Shown: positions 48,335 to 58,389, counted from the first letter of the stretch. The stretch is DNA of 64,000 nucleotides from Mycolicibacterium sphagni (GCF_002250655.1 NZ_NOZR01000004.1:186001-250000); one strand, 5' to 3'. Numbers and translations: made by a program. Notes: a model not told the origin generated them from the sequence alone.

Positions 48335-50532
48335 TACGGGTCGCGGGGGAGGCCCAGCAGCCGCTCGGCGATGATGTTGAGCTGCACCTCCGAGGTGCCG
48401 CCGTAGATGGTGGTCGACCGGCTACCCAGCAGCCACTCGGCCCACTTGCCCTCTAGGGCTCCGCGATCACCTATGGCTCCGTCTATTCCGAACGACGACA
48501 CCGCGAACTCGGCGTACCCCTGACCCGTGCGCATCGACAACAGCTTCGAGATGGCCGCCGACGGCATAGCATCCCCGCCGGCGAGCGTCAGCAGCGTGGA
48601 GCGGAGGTTCAGCAGCTTGGCCGCATGTCCCTCGGCGATCAGTTCGCCGGCCCGGTGATGACCGATCTGATCGAAGTGGCCGCCGGTGACGAAGTCGACG
48701 AATCCGTCGAGGTTGGCCAGGAACCCGGGCTCACTGCTGCCGATCGAAACCCGTTCCGCGGTAAGGGTATTGCGGCTAACCTCCCAGCCGCGGTCGACCT
48801 CGCCGAGCACCAGCTCGTCGGGAACGAACACGTCGTCGATGAACACGGTGTTGAACATGGCGTGGCCGGTGAGCTCACGCAGCGGCTTGACCTCGACCCC
48901 TTCGCTCTTCATGTCCAGCAGGAAGTACGTAATGCCATTATGTTTCGGCGCGCTGGGGTTGGTCCGCGCCAGCAGCGCGCCCCACTGTGCGAACTGTGCG
49001 CCGGTGGTCCAGATTTTCTGGCCGGTGATCCGCCAGCCGCCGTCGACCTTGGTGGCCTTGGTGGTCAGGCTGGCCAGATCGGACCCGGCGCCCGGCTCGG
49101 AAAACAGCTGACACCAGATCATTTCGCCACGGAACGTTGGCGGCAGGAAGCGCTGCTTCTGCTCCTCGTTGCCGAATGCCACGATCGACGGGATCAACCA
49201 GGCCGCGATGCCCATCTGCGGGCGCTTGACGTGCCCGGCGGAGAACTCCTGGGCGATGATGATCTGTTCGATCGGCTTGGCCGCCCGGCCCCACGGCTTG
49301 GGCAGGTGCGGTTGGACCCAGCCGGCCTCGGCGATCGCGACTTTGCGTTCTTCCCGTGGAATTGCCTTGAGTGCAGCCACTTCCGCCCGGATCTCGTCGC
49401 GGAGTTTTTCGGTCTCGGGGTCGAGGTCGATGTTGACCGCCCGCATCCCGGTGCTGGTCGCGGTGTCGAACACCTTCTGCGCAAACTCGCTGGCGCGTCC
49501 GAACGCGGCGACCAGCCCGAGGGTGCGTCGGTAGTACACGTTGGTGTCGTGCTCCCAGGTGAAGCCGATGCCGCCGTGTACTTGGATGCAGTCCTGCGCG
49601 CAGTGCTGGGCGGCGGCCGGCGCCAAGGTCGCTGCTACCGCCGCGGCGAACTCGTAGGAGGTTTGCTCGTTTTTCCAGGACTTTTCGGCGGCCTCATCCA
49701 GTGCGCGCGCGGCATCCCAGACCGCCGCAGTGGCGCGCTCGGTGGTGGCGATCATCTCCGCGCACTTGTGCTTGATGGCCTGGAACTGGCCGATCGGCCG
49801 GCCGAATTGTTCGCGGATCTTCGCGTAGGCGGCGGCGGTGTCGGTGGCCCAGCGGGCGATGCCGATGGCCTCTGCGGACAGCAGCGTGGTGACGATGGCC
49901 CGCCCGGCGGCCTGGGACAGGTTCGACAGCACCTGATCGCCGGTGACCTCGACCGCGTTGGCCCGCACGTGCGCCACCGGGCGCAGCAGGTCCACCGAGT
50001 TGACCGGTTCGATTTCCAGGTGATCGGCGTCGAGGATCAGCCATTCGAGACCGCTGTCGATGGCGACCGGCAGAACCAGGATCGAGGCTTGTGCCGCGGC
50101 GGGCACTGAGCGGGCTTCGCCGCGGATGACCAGCGTGTCGGCCTGCCGGGTCGCGGTCAGGCCGGATTCCAACGCGCACGTGGCGATGAGCTCCCCGGTG
50201 GCCAGCTGGCTCAACAGCTTGGCGTCCGGGTCGTGAGCCGAGATCAGGGCGCTGGCGATCACGGAGGGGACGAACGGTCCCGGCACAGCGCCATAGCCGA
50301 ACTCGGCGATCACGATCGCCAGCTCCAGCAGGCCGAAGCCCTGGCCGTCCACGGACTCGGCGAGGTGCAGTCCGTGCAGGCCCTGCTCGGCGGCGGCCTT
50401 CCAGTAGGGCGGCGGGTTTGGTATCGGGCTCTCCAGCGCTTCGTGCAGGGCTTCCGACGGAGCCACCCGCGTGACCAGGGATTTCACCGAGTCCGCGAGG
50501 TCGTTGTGCTCGGGCGTGATGGCGATGGGCAT
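48334..50532 (-). CDS. fadE6: Double acyl-CoA dehydrogenase FadE6
   Basis: A 732-residue fusion of two acyl-CoA dehydrogenase units. The N-terminal half (about 1-380) contains FGRPIGQFQAIKHKCAEM and CIQVHGGIGFTWEHD. The C-terminal half contains QLFSEPGAGSDLASL, QKIWTTGAQFA (FAD-binding) and SSFGIDG. It is expected to oxidise acyl-CoA in lipid or sterol-side-chain catabolism. Length equals that I recall for Rv0271c (731). The ATG at 50532 is preceded by GGAAGG, and an operator-like palindrome lies 16 bases upstream. Confidence 0.93.
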   Translation of the reverse strand: MPIAITPEHNDLADSVKSLVTRVAPSEALHEALESPIPNPPPYWKAAAEQGLHGLHLAESVDGQGFGLLELAIVIAEFGYGAVPGPFVPSVIASALISAHDPDAKLLSQLATGELIATCALESGLTATRQADTLVIRGEARSVPAAAQASILVLPVAIDSGLEWLILDADHLEIEPVNSVDLLRPVAHVRANAVEVTGDQVLSNLSQAAGRAIVTTLLSAEAIGIARWATDTAAAYAKIREQFGRPIGQFQAIKHKCAEMIATTERATAAVWDAARALDEAAEKSWKNEQTSYEFAAAVAATLAPAAAQHCAQDCIQVHGGIGFTWEHDTNVYYRRTLGLVAAFGRASEFAQKVFDTATSTGMRAVNIDLDPETEKLRDEIRAEVAALKAIPREERKVAIAEAGWVQPHLPKPWGRAAKPIEQIIIAQEFSAGHVKRPQMGIAAWLIPSIVAFGNEEQKQRFLPPTFRGEMIWCQLFSEPGAGSDLASLTTKATKVDGGWRITGQKIWTTGAQFAQWGALLARTNPSAPKHNGITYFLLDMKSEGVEVKPLRELTGHAMFNTVFIDDVFVPDELVLGEVDRGWEVSRNTLTAERVSIGSSEPGFLANLDGFVDFVTGGHFDQIGHHRAGELIAEGHAAKLLNLRSTLLTLAGGDAMPSAAISKLLSMRTGQGYAEFAVSSFGIDGAIGDRGALEGKWAEWLLGSRSTTIYGGTSEVQLNIIAERLLGLPRDP

Positions 50533-50547
50533 GGTGGGTTGCCTTCC

Positions 50548-50569
50548 CTATTAACCGGTCGGTTGGTAG
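50548..50569. promoter_or_regulatory. TetR-type operator palindrome upstream of fadE6
   Basis: The 22-base element reads CTA-TT-AACCG-GT-CGGTT-GG-TAG: the arms CTA..AACCG and CGGTT..TAG are perfectly symmetric. It lies between the fadE6 ATG and the MFS stop. The AACCG/CGGTT core is common in operators of mycobacterial TetR lipid regulators. Confidence 0.55.
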
Positions 50570-50586
50570 TCAGGCTACCTGTCCGG

Positions 50587-51903
50587 TTACCGGTTGCGGT
50601 CAGGGGTTGCGCGCAGGGCCACCACCACAACAGCCGACACCATCATGAAGATCCCCACAGCCCACATGCCGGCCTTGTTGTTGCCGGTGAACTCGTTGAG
50701 CGCACCGGTCGCATAAGGCGCGGCGAACCCGCCGAGGTTGCCGATCGAGTTGATCAGCCCGATGCCGCCGGCGGCGGCCGCGCCAGTGAGGAACTGCGCG
50801 GGCAATGCCCAGAAACTCGGAATCGCGCTGAAGACTCCCATGGCGGCGATGCTCACCGGGATCATCACCAACAGGGGCGAGTGCAGATACAGGGCGATCG
50901 GAATCGCCAAGCCGCCCAATCCCATTGGGATCGCGACGTGCCATACGTGTTCGCTCTTGCGGTCGGCGTGGCGCGACCACAGGTACATGGCGATCGCGGC
51001 CAGCGTGTACGGAACCGAGGTGATCAGGCCGACCTGCAGGATCGACAAATGCACGCCGAAGGTCTGCTTGAACCCCGTGATGATCGAGGGCAGGAAGAAC
51101 GCGAGCGCGTAAAGGCCGTAGGCGACACCGAAGTACACCAGAGACAACGCCCAAATCCGTGGGCTGGTCAGCGCGCGGCGCAGCGGAAAGTCGAAGGCGC
51201 CGGCCACATCACGTTCCTCGGCGGCCAGCACATCGATCAGCCACTGCCGTTCGTCGGGCTGCAGCCAGTGCGCTTCGGCCGGATGGTCGGTGAGATAGAA
51301 CCAGCAGATGATGCCAAGGATGATCGCAGGCAGGCCGACCCCAATCATCATGAACTGCCAACCGGCCAAACCGAATAGGCCTTCGCCGGCCTGGATCATC
51401 CAGGCGGCCACCGGAGTCCCGATCGCTGCCGCGACCGGGCTGGCCATCATGAACAACGCGACCATTCTGGCCCGGTACGCACCGGGGAACCAGCGGGTGA
51501 GATAGAAGATCACCCCGGGGAACAGGCCGGCTTCGGCCACGCCGAGCAGGAATCGCAACACCAGCAGGGTGGGCGCATTGGGGGCGAATCCGATTGCCAC
51601 CGCGACGATTCCCCACGACACCGCGATGCGGGCCAGCCAGCGGCGGGCGCCGAAACGCTCGAGAGCCAGATTGGACGGCACCTCCACCAGCACATAGCCG
51701 ATGAAGAAAATGCCCGAGGCGAGTCCGAACATGCTCGCAGTGAGCTGCAGGTGCTCGCTGATATCAGCTTTGGCAATGCCTAGGTTGGTGCGGTCGAGGT
51801 AGTTGACGAAGTACAGCGCCATCAGGAATGGCACGACGCGGACGATGACCTTGCGCAACGTTCGGGTTTCCAGTGATCTCTCACCCGCTGATACGACGGA
51901 CAT
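50587..51903 (-). CDS. MFS transporter, anion:cation symporter (ACS) type
   Basis: A 438-residue, 12-helix major facilitator permease for an organic anion. The first helix motif VVPFLMALYFVNYLDRTNLGIAK and the loop SNLALERFGARRWLARI are typical of the phthalate/glucarate/tartrate ACS family, and RFLLGVAEAGLFPG is the family helix-4 motif. Its start overlaps the 2-hydroxyacid dehydrogenase gene by 23 bases, so they form an operon. The partner suggests a 2-hydroxy- or 2-oxo-acid as substrate. Confidence 0.9.
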   Translation of the reverse strand: MSVVSAGERSLETRTLRKVIVRVVPFLMALYFVNYLDRTNLGIAKADISEHLQLTASMFGLASGIFFIGYVLVEVPSNLALERFGARRWLARIAVSWGIVAVAIGFAPNAPTLLVLRFLLGVAEAGLFPGVIFYLTRWFPGAYRARMVALFMMASPVAAAIGTPVAAWMIQAGEGLFGLAGWQFMMIGVGLPAIILGIICWFYLTDHPAEAHWLQPDERQWLIDVLAAEERDVAGAFDFPLRRALTSPRIWALSLVYFGVAYGLYALAFFLPSIITGFKQTFGVHLSILQVGLITSVPYTLAAIAMYLWSRHADRKSEHVWHVAIPMGLGGLAIPIALYLHSPLLVMIPVSIAAMGVFSAIPSFWALPAQFLTGAAAAGGIGLINSIGNLGGFAAPYATGALNEFTGNNKAGMWAVGIFMMVSAVVVVALRATPDRNR

Positions 51904-52852
51904 CCTGCCTCCCGTTCACGACGTTGACCAGGTCGCGACCGTCCCGAAGACGGCGACAATTATCGACCGCGTGAATAAGGTACCGCCGCATCGTGTCGGC
52001 GGTATACCAGGTGACGTGCGGGGTCACCACGACGTTGTCGAGCCGCAGCAGCGGGTTGTCCGGTTCGACGGGCTCGGTGGCGAACACATCTAGTCCGGCA
52101 GCGGCCAGGCGGCCGTCGCGCAGTGCATCGACCAGGGCCGGCTCGTCGATGATTCCACCGCGAGACGTGTTGACCAGCACAGCATCCGGCTTCATCGCCG
52201 CCAGCGCGGTGCGGTTGATCAGCTTGTCGGTGGCGGTGGTCAACGGAAGGTGCAGGCTGACGATGTCACTTTCGGCCAGCAGGTCAGGTAGCGGGCGCCA
52301 CGTGTCGGTGCCGTCGTCTCGGGTGTTCGTGTGCAGAACGGTGGCGCCCATCGCGAGCACGATCTGTTCGAGGCGTTTGGCGATATTGCCGTAGCCCACC
52401 AGGCCTACGGTGCAGCTGCCGATATCGCGCACGGTTTCGCCCAGGCTCGCATCGGTCGGCCAGCCACGGCCCTGCCGGGTGGCGCGGTCCAGGGCGGGCA
52501 GTCGGCGCAGGGCCGCCAGCATCAGCAGCAGCGCGCCCTCGGCGACCGACGGGGCGTTGGCGCCGGGCATATTGGCCACCGCGATTCCCAATTCGGTGGC
52601 CACCTCGACATCGATGGTGTTCACCCCGGCGCCGAGCTTGTGTACCAGGCGCAGTCGCGGACTGTCCCGTAACTCGGCACCTGACAACGGGCGAAGCACG
52701 TGCCAGATGACCTCGGCGTCGGGCAACTCGCGGTGCAGCATTTCGTCGTCGTTTTCGTGACACCACCGGACATCGAGCCAATCCGATTCCGGTGCAACGA
52801 TATCCAGCACATTGCCGTCGGGCAGGAAATGCGCCAGGACCCTCAGCGCCAC
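51881..52852 (-). CDS. D-isomer-specific 2-hydroxyacid dehydrogenase
   Basis: A 323-residue NAD(P)-dependent oxidoreductase that interconverts a 2-oxo acid and a D-2-hydroxy acid. It has the cofactor motif GLVGYGNIAKRL and the catalytic Arg (NTSRGGIIDE), Glu (DVFATEPVEP) and His (TPHVTWYT). The N-terminal substrate domain includes HKLGAGVNTIDVE. The GTG at 52852 overlaps the stop of the upstream hydrolase gene by 10 bases; longer reading frames upstream are only its shadow. It is coupled to the MFS gene downstream, giving a hydrolase-dehydrogenase-permease operon. The substrate is unknown. Confidence 0.88.
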   Translation of the reverse strand: MALRVLAHFLPDGNVLDIVAPESDWLDVRWCHENDDEMLHRELPDAEVIWHVLRPLSGAELRDSPRLRLVHKLGAGVNTIDVEVATELGIAVANMPGANAPSVAEGALLLMLAALRRLPALDRATRQGRGWPTDASLGETVRDIGSCTVGLVGYGNIAKRLEQIVLAMGATVLHTNTRDDGTDTWRPLPDLLAESDIVSLHLPLTTATDKLINRTALAAMKPDAVLVNTSRGGIIDEPALVDALRDGRLAAAGLDVFATEPVEPDNPLLRLDNVVVTPHVTWYTADTMRRYLIHAVDNCRRLRDGRDLVNVVNGRQDVRRISG

Positions 52853-53964
52853 CGCTTGGCGATCCACTTCGTGATGGTGTCCGCCTGCTCGCTGCGTGCC
52901 CCGGGGGTGGTGAAGTAGTGGTCGGTGTCGATCGAACAGAGCGTCTTGTCGGTGCTCGCCAACGCATCGAAAATCCGTTGAGCGTCCGACGGGAACACGC
53001 CGGTGTCCTGGTCGGCGTTGATGACCAGGGCCGGGCAGGTGACGCGGCCCAGATGCGGCTCGGCTCGGGTCTGGGCGGTCTTGAGGCTCCACATGCCCAG
53101 CCAGCTGCGCAGGGTGCAGGCGCCGGCGATGCCGTGCGCAGAGCGGTTGGCCTTGGCCGGCACCCCCGCGTAGCAGAGGTTGGGTTGACGGCGGGTGGGC
53201 TCGATGGACGGGTCAACCATGCGGGGATCAGCCCAGGTTCGCAGCACCGTGAACGGCCGGTCGGAGTATCCGGCGGCCTGCACCCGTTTGAACTCGGTTT
53301 CGGCCCAGTCGGTGATGGCATGGTTGCGCGCGATCTGCGCGGACCGATAACGGGCGACGAAATCTGCGGAGAACGGCGGCCCGTTGCGCTCGTCGAACAG
53401 ATCGAGTTCGGCATCGCTGGCCACCGGGTCGTTTTCGTCGACGACGGAAGCGTCCATCCAGGCGGTCAGCACCTCGGGGCGCCCGGGGTGCGCCGCGCTC
53501 GCGATGTATCCGTCGGCCGGTGGCAGCTCGTTCAGCCCGGCGGCGGCCCGCATCCCTTCCAGCGGCGTCACATTGGGGTCGAGGGCCTGTGACTGGTAGG
53601 CGGCCATCAGCGAGCCGCCGCCCGAATTGCCCAGCAATACCACTGTTTCCACACCCTGGAATTCGCGCAGCCAGCGCACACCGACGCCGATGTCGACCAA
53701 GGCGTGGTCGAGCAGGAAGCTGCTCTCGAAACCCCGAAAGCGGGTGTTCCAGCCGAGAAAGCCGACGCCGCGGGTGGCCAGGTAGTCGGCGAGGTAGTGC
53801 TCGGAGAAGTCGATCTGATAGTGGGTGGCGATGACGGCGACCTTGGGCTTGCGGCCCACCCCCCGGTAGTAGAGGCCTTGGCAGGGATGTCCGCCGGCGC
53901 CGGCCCGGTGCGCGGTCGGGGACGGCACCCCGATGAACTCGCGGACGACTCCGGGGGTTGGCAT
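52843..53964 (-). CDS. Alpha/beta hydrolase, Rv0272c-like
   Basis: A 373-residue hydrolase. The nucleophile elbow is GNSGGG, preceded by VVLL, and the late DQDTGVFPSD and DHYFTTPG segments give the likely acid and His. The RRPNLCYAGVP-like insertion and overall length resemble Rv0272c (about 377). The ATG at 53964 is chosen because AAGGAGG lies nine bases upstream; the in-frame ATG at 53985 lacks one. It is first in the operon with the 2-hydroxyacid dehydrogenase and MFS genes, and divergent from the VOC gene. The ester substrate is unknown. Confidence 0.85.
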   Translation of the reverse strand: MPTPGVVREFIGVPSPTAHRAGAGGHPCQGLYYRGVGRKPKVAVIATHYQIDFSEHYLADYLATRGVGFLGWNTRFRGFESSFLLDHALVDIGVGVRWLREFQGVETVVLLGNSGGGSLMAAYQSQALDPNVTPLEGMRAAAGLNELPPADGYIASAAHPGRPEVLTAWMDASVVDENDPVASDAELDLFDERNGPPFSADFVARYRSAQIARNHAITDWAETEFKRVQAAGYSDRPFTVLRTWADPRMVDPSIEPTRRQPNLCYAGVPAKANRSAHGIAGACTLRSWLGMWSLKTAQTRAEPHLGRVTCPALVINADQDTGVFPSDAQRIFDALASTDKTLCSIDTDHYFTTPGARSEQADTITKWIAKRWR

Positions 53965-54087
53965 GCTCGGGGGCCTCCTTGCCATTGATCGCTGAGGAGA
54001 GACGATATTCGCCGGCGTCGCCGTCCACGCCTGAATCCGGTGTTAGGTTCGATCACGAGAGTTGGCCAGGATCTCTGGGAGCACATC

Positions 54088-54663
54088 ATGATCAAGCCGC
54101 ACAACACCAATCCCGAATTCGAGCTCGGCGGTATCAACCACGTCGCGCTGGTCTGCGCCGACATGGAGCGCACCGTCGACTTCTATTCGAACGTGCTGGG
54201 TATGCCGCTGATCAAGTCGCTCGATCTGCCCGACAACATGGGCCAGCATTTCTTTTTCGACGCCGGCAACGGGGACTGCGTCGCGTTCTTCTGGTTCGCC
54301 GAGGCTCCAGACGGCGCGGTGGGCAGCACGATGCCCGCGGCACTGCCCGGGCTGGGTTCGATCGTCAGTGCGGTGGGGTCGATGAACCACCTCGCCTTCC
54401 ACGTGCCCGCCGAGAAGTTTGACGAGTACCGTCGTCGCCTCAAGGAGAAGGGCGTGCGGGTCGGGCCGGTGCTCAACCATGACAACAGCCCCCGGCAGTC
54501 CACGCGTGAGCTTCACCCCGGGGTGTATGTCCGATCGTTCTACTTCCTCGACCCTGATGGAATCGTTCTTGAGTTCGCCTGTTGGACAAGAGAATTCACT
54601 GACAACGAGGCCGTGATCGCGCCCAAGACCGCGGCCGACCGCAGACTGCCTGCGACTCTCTAG
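54088..54663 (+). CDS. VOC/glyoxalase-family protein, Rv0274-like
   Basis: A 191-residue vicinal-oxygen-chelate protein. Metal-ligand candidates are His in INHVALVC near the start, His in MNHLAFHVP in the second repeat and Glu in IVLEFACW near the end. Its length and position match Rv0274 (about 193 residues). The ATG at 54088 is preceded by GGGAG. It could be a dioxygenase, a glyoxalase or a binding protein; no substrate is evident. Confidence 0.87.
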   Translation: MIKPHNTNPEFELGGINHVALVCADMERTVDFYSNVLGMPLIKSLDLPDNMGQHFFFDAGNGDCVAFFWFAEAPDGAVGSTMPAALPGLGSIVSAVGSMNHLAFHVPAEKFDEYRRRLKEKGVRVGPVLNHDNSPRQSTRELHPGVYVRSFYFLDPDGIVLEFACWTREFTDNEAVIAPKTAADRRLPATL

Positions 54664-54862
54664 AATCCCGTCGAACCGGTGGGTTGCGATCCGCAAATGC
54701 TTTCGGAGCGCAGTGATTGTTTAAGCGGGGACACCGAAGTCGCAGTTCAGAAGCCATCCTAAGCGCATTGCCAGCTTGTCCGCAGGTGCTTCACCGCCGG
54801 ATCGAGGCTAGTTTCCCCTCACTCAAGTGACGAGGTAGTTCTCGCAAGGCAAGGAGTGGCCG
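54664..54862. other. Intergenic region upstream of the sulfate-binding protein
   Basis: This 199-base region holds no gene I can support. It presumably carries the promoter for the downstream sulfate uptake pair; AAGGAG lies at 54851-54856 just before its ATG. No convincing hairpin or known operator was found. Confidence 0.5.
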
Positions 54863-55981
54863 ATGGCAGAGGCGTCGGAAGGCGGGCCGGATCGCCCGAG
54901 GCGATTCAGGCGGGTGCCCTGGCTGAACGTCGTCGGTGTCATCGCCATTGTCGTGGCATCGGTTCTACTCGTGGTGAAGAACCTGCCCGACGACGCCCCG
55001 AATCAGATCCTCAACGTGTCCTACGACCCGACTCGCGAGGTGTACGCCGCGCTCGACAAGGCGTTCGTCGAGCAGTACCGCAACCAGACGGGCGTCAACC
55101 TCGTCATCAATCAATCCCACGGCGGCTCGGGTCGTCAAGCGCGCGCTGTCATCGACGGTTCACAGAAGGCCAACGTGGTCTCGCTGGCCCTGATCAGCGA
55201 TGTCGACGCGTTGCGCAAACGTGGCTTGATCCAACCTGACTGGCGGCAGCGGCTGCCGCACAACTCGGTGCCGTATACCTCGACGATCGTGTTCGTCGTC
55301 CGAAAAGGGAACCCGAAGGGCATCCACGACTGGCCGGACCTCATCAACGGCGACGTCGCGGTGGTGACTCCCGACCCACGTACCTCGGGCAACGGCCAGT
55401 TGACCGTGCTGGCCGGGTGGGGTGCGGTCACCACTCGAGGCGGCACAGAAGAGCAAGCGCTGGATTACTTGAAGTCGTTGTACCGGCACGTGGCGGTGCT
55501 CGACGAAGGGGCCAGGACCTCTGCTCAGAGCTTCGCCGACCGGCAGATCGGCGACGTCCAGCTGGCCTGGGAGAACGAAGCCTTGCGTGAGGCAGCGGAC
55601 AGCAAGGGCGCGCTGGAGGTCGTCTACCCGCCGGTGAGTCTTCTCGCCGAGCCGGCTGTCGCGTGGGTTGACGCCAACGACACCAATGCGAAGACGGCCT
55701 CGTATGCCAAGGCGTACCTCAACTATCTCTTCACCGATGCCGCGCAGGAAGTGTTCGCGCAGTACGGGTATCGGCCGGCGAACCCGGCCATTCTGGCCAA
55801 GCACTCCGACCGCCTACCGAATCTGGCGCTCTTCCCCGTCACCGCCATCGCCAAGGATTGGGACGACGCGCGGCAACGCTTCTTCGGCGCAAACGGCATC
55901 TATGACGTTGTCTCGGCTTCGGTGCCGGCCGCGTTGTCCGGTCATTCGATCTCCACCGGCCTGGGAAGGGGCGGAGCGTGA
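54863..55981 (+). CDS. Membrane-anchored sulfate/thiosulfate-binding protein
   Basis: A 372-residue periplasmic binding protein of the Sbp/SubI type. It has the hallmark SYDPTREVY near the mature N-terminus, then [38 protein letters not shown] and [14 protein letters not shown], all family sulfate-binding signatures. A single transmembrane helix (about residues 20-38) anchors it instead of a lipobox. The stop overlaps the SulP gene (GTGA), so the pair is coupled. No ABC permease or ATPase gene (cysT, cysW, cysA) is near, which is unusual for this family. Confidence 0.88.
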   Translation: MAEASEGGPDRPRRFRRVPWLNVVGVIAIVVASVLLVVKNLPDDAPNQILNVSYDPTREVYAALDKAFVEQYRNQTGVNLVINQSHGGSGRQARAVIDGSQKANVVSLALISDVDALRKRGLIQPDWRQRLPHNSVPYTSTIVFVVRKGNPKGIHDWPDLINGDVAVVTPDPRTSGNGQLTVLAGWGAVTTRGGTEEQALDYLKSLYRHVAVLDEGARTSAQSFADRQIGDVQLAWENEALREAADSKGALEVVYPPVSLLAEPAVAWVDANDTNAKTASYAKAYLNYLFTDAAQEVFAQYGYRPANPAILAKHSDRLPNLALFPVTAIAKDWDDARQRFFGANGIYDVVSASVPAALSGHSISTGLGRGGA

Positions 55982-57768
55982 GTGTGTCGCTGAATTACGG
56001 CTGGGCTACCGGCCGTCGCGATGTGGTGGCGGGTCTGACCGTCGCCGCGGTGGCGCTGCCGCAAGGCATCGCGTATGCCCTCATCGCGGGTGTGGATCCC
56101 AAATACGGTGTCTACTCCGCGATAGTCGTCACAACGATCGCCTCGATCTTCGGCTCGTCGTCGCACCTGATCAACGGACCGACGAGCGCGATCTCGCTGC
56201 TCGTGTTCAGCTCGCTGGCGTTCATCGATCCGGAAAACCGGACCGTGTTGTTCGAAGCGCTTTTCGTGCTGGGGATTCTGGCCGGGACGTTCCAGATTCT
56301 TATCGCCGTGTTCAAACTCGGCGACCTGACGCGATACATCTCCGAGTCGGTCATCATCGGGTTCATGGCCGCGGCGGCCTTTCTGCTGGCGATCGGTCAG
56401 ATCTCCAACGCGCTCGGCGTGAAGAACAAGGGCAACGCTCACATGCAGGTGCTGGAGCGCCTGTACCTCACCGTGTTTCACGGTGACCCGATCAATCTGC
56501 GGGCAGTCTTTCTGAGCGTCACAGCCGTTGTTCTGGCCGTCGTCCTCCGGAAACTGGTGCGGCGCTTCGGCTTGCCGCAGATCGACCTGCTGACGGTACT
56601 TGTCGTCGCGGCGGTGATCGCTTATGCGGCGGGGTGGTCAACCGCGGGCAAGGGCGGAAAGACGGCCGTGGCGCTCGCCGCGAGGGTTCCTCAAAGCCTG
56701 CCTTCGCCACACATTCCGTCGCTGGATCTCGGGTCGCTCGCCCAGCTGTCTCAAGGTGCGTTGGCGATTGCCTTCATCGGTCTGATCGAGGCGTTGTCGA
56801 TCGCGAAAGCCATTGCCCACCAGTCGCAACAGAAGATCGACTACAACCGGCAGATTCTCGCGGAGGGTCTGGCGAACCTGGTTGGCGGCTTCTTCCAGAG
56901 CCTGCCGGGGTCCGGCTCGCTGTCCCGGTCTGCGATCAACTTCCAGGCGGGTGCCCTGACCCGGTTCTCCGGAATCGTGTCCGCAGCGGCGGTCGCGGTC
57001 GCGTTGCTGCTCTTCGCTCCCTTGCTGCACTACGTTCCCGAATCAGCCCTGGCCGGGTTGCTGTTGGTCACCGCAGTCCGTCTCGTCGACTTCAGGCGGC
57101 TGATCACGACGGTCAAGTCATCGCGCTATGACGCCGGGCTCGTCGTGATCACGGCCCTCACCGGCGTGCTGATCGACCTGGACAAGGCGGTGCTGCTCGG
57201 GATCGCGTTGTCCATCGTCCTGTTCGTGCCGCGTGCGGCGAAGCTCAAAGCCGCCGAACTGACGGTGACACAGGACCGCGTGGTGCGTGAGCGCCTCAGC
57301 GATGACCCGGAAGATTCGTCATTGGTCATCTACGACCTGGAAGGCGAGCTGTTCTTCGGCGCGGCCCCGGAACTCGATCGGTATCTCGACACACTGCGCG
57401 CCCGGATCAGGTCGCAGCAGCTTCCGTTTGTCATCTTGCGGCTCAAGCGAGTACGGAACCCCGATGCCGTGTGCATCGAGCGGCTGGAGCAGTTCCTGCG
57501 CGAAGAGGACGGTCGCGAGCACGGCGGCACCCGGGTGGCGATCTTGCTCGCGGGCGTGCGTCCCGACACGCTGAAACTTTTGCGTAAGAGCGGTTTTGAC
57601 GACTGGTTTCCGGCTGAGCAGGTGTTCCCCGAGGAGGCCGAGGAGTACTCCGCGACACTGCGGGCGGTGCGTTATGCCAGGTCCAAGATCGGCGTCCCAC
57701 CATCCGAATCCGCGCATGTCGAGACCAACGGAGAGCAGCACCGCGATCCGCTCTACTACCTGGTCTGA
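55978..57768 (+). CDS. SulP-family anion permease with STAS domain
   Basis: A 596-residue SLC26/SulP transporter, probably for sulfate or bicarbonate. The membrane part starts with [22 protein letters not shown], contains the family segment [12 protein letters not shown], and later [21 protein letters not shown]-terminal STAS domain (about residues 435-560, [15 protein letters not shown]) completes it. The GTG at 55978 overlaps the binding-protein stop. It ends directly against the convergent TetR gene with no gap. Confidence 0.92.
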   Translation: MSVSLNYGWATGRRDVVAGLTVAAVALPQGIAYALIAGVDPKYGVYSAIVVTTIASIFGSSSHLINGPTSAISLLVFSSLAFIDPENRTVLFEALFVLGILAGTFQILIAVFKLGDLTRYISESVIIGFMAAAAFLLAIGQISNALGVKNKGNAHMQVLERLYLTVFHGDPINLRAVFLSVTAVVLAVVLRKLVRRFGLPQIDLLTVLVVAAVIAYAAGWSTAGKGGKTAVALAARVPQSLPSPHIPSLDLGSLAQLSQGALAIAFIGLIEALSIAKAIAHQSQQKIDYNRQILAEGLANLVGGFFQSLPGSGSLSRSAINFQAGALTRFSGIVSAAAVAVALLLFAPLLHYVPESALAGLLLVTAVRLVDFRRLITTVKSSRYDAGLVVITALTGVLIDLDKAVLLGIALSIVLFVPRAAKLKAAELTVTQDRVVRERLSDDPEDSSLVIYDLEGELFFGAAPELDRYLDTLRARIRSQQLPFVILRLKRVRNPDAVCIERLEQFLREEDGREHGGTRVAILLAGVRPDTLKLLRKSGFDDWFPAEQVFPEEAEEYSATLRAVRYARSKIGVPPSESAHVETNGEQHRDPLYYLV

Positions 57769-58389
57769 CTAGTCGCGGAACAGTCGCGGCTCGCCGAGAT
57801 CGTCGAGGATCGCGGTGAGCTGATCGACGAGTTCGTCCGGTGTCAGCCTGATGGCACCGCCCAGCCAGGCGCTGATGGTCTGACCGACGCCACCGACGAC
57901 GAAGTGCGCGAACGCCTTGATCCGGTCGTTGGCCGGCCGGTGCAAAGTCGCCTCGACGTGCTGACCCGACAGCATCGCGAACAACGCGCCGGACTCCTGT
58001 CGTTTACGGACCACCGTGGCGTTGGACAGCTGCGAACTGAACATCAGTCGCCCGACCCGGGGGTCAAGCTCGATGGTTCGCACGATGTTGGCCATGGCCG
58101 CGCGGTTCTGTGCCTCCGCTGGGGCGGTCGCGACTGCCGCCTGGGTGGTGGCGGCGAGCCCGGCCACCACCCACTCGAAGACCGCCGCAACGAACTCGTC
58201 CTTGTCGGTGAAGCTCTCGTAGAAGTAGCGAGTGGCGACGCCGGCCTCCCGGCAGATACCGCGAACGGTGAGCTCAGCCGGGTCGACATAGCTGCCCAGC
58301 AGTTCCAGCCCAGCCTCCAGCAGACGGGCCCGGCGCCGGGCCAGTCGATCGGCGGCGTCCACGCCGCCGTAGGGGCGAGCCTGGGTCAT
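57769..58389 (-). CDS. TetR-family transcriptional regulator, Rv0275c-like
   Basis: A 206-residue repressor with an N-terminal helix-turn-helix (TVRGICREAGVATRYFYESF, residues 41-60) and a C-terminal ligand-binding helical domain (IKAFAHFVVGGVGQTISAWL). It is divergent from the MpaB-like oxygenase gene, and the palindrome at 58404-58426 between them is a likely operator. By position it corresponds to Rv0275c. It lies directly against SulP, its convergent neighbour. Confidence 0.9.
   Translation of the reverse strand: MTQARPYGGVDAADRLARRRARLLEAGLELLGSYVDPAELTVRGICREAGVATRYFYESFTDKDEFVAAVFEWVVAGLAATTQAAVATAPAEAQNRAAMANIVRTIELDPRVGRLMFSSQLSNATVVRKRQESGALFAMLSGQHVEATLHRPANDRIKAFAHFVVGGVGQTISAWLGGAIRLTPDELVDQLTAILDDLGEPRLFRD

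Noticed and set aside
52853..53092. N-terminal extension of the 2-hydroxyacid dehydrogenase
   Set aside because: It is the shadow of the upstream hydrolase; GTG 52852 starts the recognised substrate-binding domain.
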